Assembly: GCA_003112755.1 (NCBI GenBank)
Contig: BFBT01000001.1
Coordinates: 1,116,001-1,180,000 of the forward strand
Direction of reading: 5' to 3'
DNA length: 64,000 bases
Source of the DNA: Lawsonibacter asaccharolyticus
Lineage (GTDB): Bacteria; Bacillota; Clostridia; Oscillospirales; Oscillospiraceae
The position numbers and the translations under genes are program-made. The notes under the pieces were generated by a model. The model saw only the letters and a list, made by a program, of their open reading frames with translations. It ran no database searches and was not told the DNA's origin. How positions within the stretch are numbered: position 1 is the stretch's first letter; each line of letters starts with the position of its first letter. Positions 60,053 to 64,000 of this stretch are shown here, in pieces.

Positions 60053-60192
60053 AACAAAACTCCCTATTTTTCAAACAAGGCCTAGGCCAAGAACAGTAAA
60101 ATTCAAACATTGAGGACAGCTATGGAATCAGTCCACAGGGATTTGACTTAGCCCCTGACTTGTGAACAGTTTCCTCATTTGATTCAAATCAT

Positions 60193-60213
60193 AACCACCG
60201 ACCGGTGGTTTTC
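60193..60213 (+). terminator. Small hairpin with T-tail
   Basis: AACCACC/GGTGGTT with a four-base loop followed by TTC. The surrounding region 60083-60423 has no gene. Confidence 0.4.
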
Positions 60214-60423
60214 GCTTATAACATGGAAAGAGCGTTGCAGAATGATCTCGTTCTACAGTGGCTCCTTTTATTTTTATCTGAGGTCGTTCCCCTCTGATCC
60301 ATCATCTGTCATTCAGCATCAAAAGCACTCCCCGACAACGACAGCAAATTATGAACGGGGATCTGCTCTCCGCTCCCCAGGATTAAGCCAATGCAACAAT
60401 AAATTATTTTCTTCTTCAAAAGT

Positions 60424-60456
60424 ATGGGGGCGCATGATTCAGTCATGCGCCCCCAT
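60424..60456 (-). terminator. Terminator behind a leftward gene remnant
   Basis: A perfect 14-bp stem ATGGGGGCGCATGA with TCATGCGCCCCCAT; read leftward it is followed by ACTTTTG. Confidence 0.6.
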
Positions 60457-60488
60457 GTCAGTGACTTTTTATTTCTTCTCTAGGCCCA

Positions 60489-60670
60489 TTAGGTTACGAT
60501 CAGCTTGCTGTTGTTGTCTCGTCCCTTGTAGCTGATATCCGCCTTTTCCGTACTGCCGACAGATACATCAATGAATTCATCATTGAACGCCACCGCATAC
60601 TGGTTAAAGGAAGAATTTACATTTTTGAGAAAAAGTTCTCCTTTATTGTTGTCTAGGGGCCCACTAGATC
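60489..60670 (-). pseudogene. C-terminal remnant of an unidentified gene
   Basis: An open leftward frame of about 60 codons ends at 60489 with protein-like composition (NNKGELFLKNVNSSFNQYAV, then FNDEFIDVSVGSTEKAD and SKLIVT). It has no start codon with a ribosome-binding site and stops at a TGA upstream, and a terminator follows. It reads like the tail of a secreted or phage-type protein cut off by rearrangement. Confidence 0.35.
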
Positions 60671-60693
60671 AAACATTTGAAAGGAGAAATTTT

Positions 60694-61431
60694 ATGTCTC
60701 ATACGTGTATTCGATATATGGATGACAACACCGGTCGAGATGTATATATCGTCAAGACCAAGGCATCGAACATTGAGCTTGTGAATCTCACCAGCTCTTC
60801 TTACCCCAAGGGCAAGACCATCAAAAACTCTGGATACTATGGAATGAACGCAAGTTGGTATGAAGAAATCAAGGAAGGCGGCGATATTTACTCCTGTATT
60901 CTCAATATTGCATATCAGGATGGAAAGCCTCTGGGTGCCCTGTCGCAGTATAAATACGGTCAGAAAAATCGGGTTGGCGATTGTCTGATTTACTATAAGA
61001 ATGGGTCTGTATATTATGCGGAGGGGGTTAAGGACTCCAGTGACAGCCGTGTGCCGAAGACATCTGGGTCTTGGGCTCAGGGCGGCATGGGCCTTTTCCT
61101 GGGTAATTCTAACTGGCTCTCTCTTTTTAGAAATCAACCGATGACCACCGAGGATTATTCCAAGGGGACCGCTCCCAGATCTGGCATGGTAGTAAATACG
61201 AACACTAAAGACGTATATCTGTTTGCGGTTCCAGTTGCTTCTACAGATTTGATCTCTTTCCGCCAAATCATTATGGACTATTTCGGTTTGAAGGACGGCG
61301 CATCTAACTCTTATATAAGAGCCATTCTTCTGGATGGTGGCGCTTCTACTGAACTGTATGGCAATGATTTTTATGCTCATACAACGATTCAGCATAAGAT
61401 TCCTCAGATGATTTCTGTGGGGCAGGCTTAA
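60694..61431 (+). CDS. Phosphodiester glycosidase (NAGPA/DUF2233) family protein
   Basis: A 245-residue protein with the family end motif AILLDGGASTELYGND near residue 206 (compare D-G-G-x-S) and MNASWYEE near 45. Homologues remove or recognise N-acetylglucosamine-1-phosphate caps or act on phosphodiester sugars. No signal peptide is seen. The ATG at 60694 follows AAAGGAG by seven bases. AT-rich relative to core genes. It stands alone and faces the RCC1-like gene. Confidence 0.72.
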   Translation: MSHTCIRYMDDNTGRDVYIVKTKASNIELVNLTSSSYPKGKTIKNSGYYGMNASWYEEIKEGGDIYSCILNIAYQDGKPLGALSQYKYGQKNRVGDCLIYYKNGSVYYAEGVKDSSDSRVPKTSGSWAQGGMGLFLGNSNWLSLFRNQPMTTEDYSKGTAPRSGMVVNTNTKDVYLFAVPVASTDLISFRQIIMDYFGLKDGASNSYIRAILLDGGASTELYGNDFYAHTTIQHKIPQMISVGQA

Positions 61432-61441
61432 TACAGCACAT

Positions 61442-61467
61442 GGGGCGGGGCAAATTTAGCCCCGCCC
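61442..61467. terminator. Hairpin between convergent genes
   Basis: GGGCGGGGC and GCCCCGCCC arms around AAATTTA. The last codons of the leftward RCC1-like gene (GGG CGG GGC TAA) form one arm. No long T-tail. Confidence 0.55.
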
Positions 61468-62580
61468 TACAAATATTTTCATCCAAATTTCGAAAAATAT
61501 TGCAATAAAAAATAGATTTCGAAGGATCGGAACGATGGTATTCAGAGACACATCTTCAAGGGGAAAAGTGCTGCATATCCCCTGGAATCTTAGGTGCCCC
61601 GACCGAGTGACCCAGAGATTGCTGTCTAAAGGTACGGCTTCTCGGTCATCGGCACATGTCACTTTTATCGTTTCGCGCTCGACCTCACATATCCACCGGT
61701 CCCCATCCGAAGTCAAGAACCCCTGATAACAAAATTGTGTGACATCTTGTGCCAAGACATCCGGCAATATCGCATTTTGGTATGCCTGTTCCTGCGCGGC
61801 CTTAAAAGCATCGAGTACAAGGACCTCCCCACGGGTGGTCAGAAGCAGATATTTCAGTCCTCCCACATAGGAAACGTCCTGAATCTGTGATGCGATGCAG
61901 TCGGGGCGATAGAGTGCTCCATCGCTGGGGGCGACCGAAGCCTCGTTTCCCCAAACATAGAGATCATAATTATTATCGATGGCAAATGTCGTATCAAACC
62001 AGGAAAATGTTGCACGTACATTTTTCATCAATTTCTGTGGATACGAAGCGCTGTCCTCGATCCTACAATTTCCTACCCCCATCTGGCCTCCGCTATTATC
62101 TCCCCATACCCAGAGTGTTCCGTCGGTTTTTACGACCGAAATATGAGAGGAGCCGACAGCGGCGTTTTCAACGCCATCCATAATTCTGACTGGACGATCA
62201 AAGGGAACACGTCTCTCTTGTAAAAGGAGACTGAAATATCCGCCCCATCCCCACAAGGTATGAGAATCGTCAAGGGCCAGGGAACAGTGCCTTCGATTGG
62301 AATATACCTCGCTTACATGGGATAAAAGTGTTTTACGCGCCCAATAGGGGTAGACAGGCAAGGCTCCATTCCCCACCAGACCATTCGTATTCCAGCCCCA
62401 GGTGATGAGGTCGCCGTTTGGCGCAATCAAACAATAGGAGTCGTAAAAAGTAGTGATCGCCTGGTTTGCGGCAAAAGAATCAAATTTCGCGGGGAAAAAA
62501 TTGAGAATCACGAATGTGATGCAGAGCGCCAGGTAGAAGCATCGCCGGATGAGGAAATATTTTTTTCTTTTGCAGAGCAT
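61456..62580 (-). CDS. Secreted or membrane-anchored RCC1-repeat beta-propeller protein
   Basis: A 374-residue protein. An N-terminal hydrophobic signal/anchor (about 12-33) is followed by RCC1-type blades: LITWGWNTNGLVGNG, HTLWGWGGY, GTLWVWGDNSGGQMGVGN, YDLYVWGNEA; the last 25 residues (LRNLFFIAIFFEIWMKIFVG) form a second hydrophobic segment. RCC1-like propellers mediate protein binding. The ATG at 62580 is preferred over GTG 12 bases earlier. AT-rich; it has its own promoter. Specific function unknown. Confidence 0.78.
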   Translation of the reverse strand: MLCKRKKYFLIRRCFYLALCITFVILNFFPAKFDSFAANQAITTFYDSYCLIAPNGDLITWGWNTNGLVGNGALPVYPYWARKTLLSHVSEVYSNRRHCSLALDDSHTLWGWGGYFSLLLQERRVPFDRPVRIMDGVENAAVGSSHISVVKTDGTLWVWGDNSGGQMGVGNCRIEDSASYPQKLMKNVRATFSWFDTTFAIDNNYDLYVWGNEASVAPSDGALYRPDCIASQIQDVSYVGGLKYLLLTTRGEVLVLDAFKAAQEQAYQNAILPDVLAQDVTQFCYQGFLTSDGDRWICEVERETIKVTCADDREAVPLDSNLWVTRSGHLRFQGICSTFPLEDVSLNTIVPILRNLFFIAIFFEIWMKIFVGRG

Positions 62581-62611
62581 GAATACAGACACCCTCTCTC
62601 TATGTGTTTTT

Positions 62612-62639
62612 ATTATATAAAACGCAGAATTAAATCCAA
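62612..62639 (-). promoter_or_regulatory. Promoter of the RCC1-like gene
   Basis: Read leftward, TTGGAT (62634-62639), 16 bases, TATAAT (62612-62617). Confidence 0.65.
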
Positions 62640-62747
62640 ATGCAACAGTACAATATTGATTAATTCATATATTCCCTTTCACTATCAGAAATGGTACCTC
62701 GGAAGTTTGAAGCACCACCGATTATGACTGCTATAATGTTTCGATAT

Positions 62748-62785
62748 AAGCACGGGCCCAGAACCTAAGTTCTGGACCCGTGCTT
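62748..62785. terminator. Terminator after the lipoprotein gene
   Basis: AAGCACGGGCCCAGAAC and GTTCTGGACCCGTGCTT form a 17-bp stem with one mismatch and a four-base loop. Confidence 0.75.
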
Positions 62786-62831
62786 TATCCTGCATTTTTA
62801 GACCCACCCATTTTCCAGGCACTTCACCCCC

Positions 62832-63449
62832 TTATTCGATCTCCTTGATATGGGTGGCCAGGTACTCCATTTGACTGGACAGTGCTTGGTAGCGGGCCGC
62901 CAGTGCCTCATCGCTCTCACTGAACTCTACCCCGCTGGGGGCACGGACAAAGACCGCGAAGTCCTCTGTCTGGAGTGCCCGCCGGCTCGCCCCGGCCATC
63001 ACTGGCCGGTCGTCCTCCGCCCACACACCGGGATAGCAGTCGATGTAAAACAGGGCCCCGTGGCCCTCCTTCTCCAGCGTCTCCCGGTGATAGATCGTGA
63101 TGCAGTTCCCTCCATTTTGGTGCGGCAGATCGTACTCCTCCTCCAGCTGGATCAGGCCAGCCCATTCCACCGGGAACTCGATGGTGAACCCAAGCCGCTG
63201 GTTCACATACAAAAGAGCACTTGACTCCACCGGGAGTGCGATCCCTGTCACCTCGCTGCTGTTCTCCTCCGGCTCCTCTTCGATGATATGGGCGATGCTG
63301 ATGTCGCTGCTATCCTCGTCGTTCACAGGGGGCAACTCCGTCTGGCCGCATGATACACAAAATGTCAGCGGCAACATGACAGCAGCCAGTATCAGGTATT
63401 CCCTCCATGTCCCAGCCGATATTCCGCCCTTCTGCTTCATTCTTTTCAC
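62832..63449 (-). CDS. Lipoprotein of unknown function
   Basis: A 205-residue predicted lipoprotein: signal peptide, lipobox LTFCVSC with lipidated C34, an acidic linker rich in D/E/S (35-70), then a PsbP/DcrB-like segment (YVNQRLGFTIEFPVEWAGLI) typical of surface lipoproteins of Clostridia. Start GTG at 63449 or ATG nine bases later; GGGGTGGG precedes. It has its own promoter and terminator. Confidence 0.72.
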   Translation of the reverse strand: MKRMKQKGGISAGTWREYLILAAVMLPLTFCVSCGQTELPPVNDEDSSDISIAHIIEEEPEENSSEVTGIALPVESSALLYVNQRLGFTIEFPVEWAGLIQLEEEYDLPHQNGGNCITIYHRETLEKEGHGALFYIDCYPGVWAEDDRPVMAGASRRALQTEDFAVFVRAPSGVEFSESDEALAARYQALSSQMEYLATHIKEIE

Positions 63450-63492
63450 AACCGCCCACCCCTTTAACGAAAAATGATCGAGCCTTTCTATT

Positions 63493-63522
63493 ATTATAGA
63501 CGGTCAGTTTTCCCAAGTGCAA
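63493..63522 (-). promoter_or_regulatory. Promoter of the lipoprotein gene
   Basis: Read leftward, TTGCAC (63517-63522), 18 bases, TATAAT (63493-63498). Confidence 0.65.
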
Positions 63523-63635
63523 CATATCCACGATATTTTTCTGTTTTTTTGACCGCATATCGTGCTGCAGCGCTCTCAAAGACTGCCTTTGCCCCAGAGT
63601 AGGGACCGGCGTACGATTCGCAGCAGCAGTCAGGA

Positions 63636-63761
63636 CCACCCGTAAAACGGGTGGCCTGCACTGACCCTATAAGGGTCTAGTATTGGCCGCGCCTCAAGGC
63701 GCGGTGAAACGGTCTGCCGACCGCATTCTCTTACGAGCGGCCCCACCAAGTGGGGCTGCTC
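63636..63761. repeat. Array of four short stem-loops at the end of an IS200/IS605 element
   Basis: Four hairpins with three- or four-base loops follow each other: CCACCCGT/ACGGGTGG (63636-63654), GACCCT/AGGGTC (63663-63677), CCGCGCC/GGCGCGG (63687-63704) and GAGCGGCCCCAC/GTGGGGCTGCTC (63735-63761). The last touches the transposase stop. Such subterminal hairpins are the transposase recognition sites of IS200/IS605 elements. Confidence 0.65.
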
Positions 63762-64000
63762 TTACTTGCTCTTATTAACCGGCTCACCCGTAAACGGGTC
63801 ATAGTATTCTTTGATTGTGAGCTGGTCGCTTATTTTGTCTTCCTGGAGCTGATTTCGGATATACTCCGCAATGGCTTTTTTGTTTCTTCCCACCGTATCC
63901 ACGTAATATCCCTTACACCAGAACTGTCGATTTCCATACTTATACTTCAAATTCGCATGTCGATCGAATATCATCAGTGAACTTTTTCCTTTGAGATATC
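63762..64000 (-). CDS. tnpA: IS200/IS605-family TnpA transposase, 5' part beyond window
   Basis: The last 79 residues of a Y1-type (HUH) transposase: YLKGKSSLMIFDRHANLKYK, then NRQFWCKGYYVDTVGRNKKA and IAEYIRNQLQEDK, the conserved C-terminal block containing the catalytic tyrosine region. The frame is open to the right edge, so the gene is cut by the window, not truncated. Close hairpins suggest a complete element. Confidence 0.88.
   Translation of the reverse strand, partial: YLKGKSSLMIFDRHANLKYKYGNRQFWCKGYYVDTVGRNKKAIAEYIRNQLQEDKISDQLTIKEYYDPFTGEPVNKSK

Larger units (their letters stand above)
59236..60082 (+). mobile_element. IS5-family (IS427 group) insertion sequence
   Basis: An 847-bp element with 18-bp terminal repeats GGCCTTGTTTGAAAAATA (59236-59253) and its exact complement (60065-60082), flanked on both sides by TA, the two-base target duplication of this group. 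The full junction is GGCC-TA-GGCC on both sides, showing insertion into the centre of a palindromic target. It carries two overlapping transposase frames and looks intact. Confidence 0.9.

Noticed and set aside
60179..60535. Rightward 118-codon frame after the insertion sequence
   Set aside because: No start signal, crosses a terminator hairpin, and overlaps a more protein-like leftward remnant.
63636..63761. CRISPR array
   Set aside because: The stems differ in sequence and there are no repeated units with spacers; no cas gene is present in the window.

Overview
The window looks like chromosome of a Gram-positive, endospore-forming anaerobe of the class Clostridia, most likely a high-GC member of the Oscillospiraceae (Flavonifractor/Lawsonibacter-like; this placement is inference). 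The grounds are a GPR spore protease gene, a tRNA-Ile-type T-box ahead of ileS, SepF/DivIVA division genes, an LtaS-type enzyme, a CIRCE element, strong AGGAGG ribosome-binding sites and GC-rich codons ending in C or G.

Positions 1-6360 hold a sugar-acid uptake and catabolism locus. One leftward operon encodes a lipoprotein binding protein, two ABC permeases, an N-acetylneuraminate-lyase-family aldolase and an MsmK-type ATPase that runs off the left edge. An SGNH esterase gene diverges from it and a DUF624 membrane protein gene faces that. From 6680 to 47456 come mostly core genes: an AT-richer acetyltransferase, an LtaS-like phosphoglycerol transferase, gpr, rpsT, a YihY-family protein, secG, a GH13 glucanohydrolase, a long leftward run (recJ, rel, a small membrane protein, dtd, MBL hydrolase, hemZ, nucleoside kinase), a rightward run (niaR, miaA, hfq, an HlyD-like protein, yggS, sepF, a lipoprotein, divIVA), the T-box/ileS unit, an M23 peptidase, typA with a long structured leader, two membrane proteins and a CIRCE-controlled hsp20.

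Positions 40360-47456 form a self-contained catabolic-looking module. A textbook sigma-54 promoter drives an MFS transporter. Downstream are a PrpR-type sigma-54 activator, a second (MatC/SLC13-like) transporter, a serine beta-lactamase-fold hydrolase and an alpha/beta hydrolase. The substrate is not known.

Positions 47837 to at least 57416 look like an integrative element inserted in a tRNA-Arg(CCT) gene: a 3' tRNA fragment at its edge, candidate integrase arm sites, a tyrosine recombinase, three excisionase-type DNA-binding genes (one with three tandem domains), a MazF protein with a cysteine-rich tail, a sigma-like protein behind a hairpin that hides its ribosome-binding site, a face-to-face promoter switch between an XRE repressor and an ImmA/IrrE protease, a second ImmA/IrrE protease and a DinG-type helicase. 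The far end of the element is not recognised.

Positions 57496-64000 are a scrapyard-like region: C-terminal fragments of a flavin oxidoreductase and of a CocE-type hydrolase joined back to back, an intact IS5-family insertion sequence in a palindromic TA target, a gene remnant, a phosphodiester-glycosidase-like protein, a secreted RCC1-repeat protein, a lipoprotein, and an IS200/IS605 transposase cut by the right edge and preceded by four short hairpins. No rRNA, intact tRNA or CRISPR array was seen.
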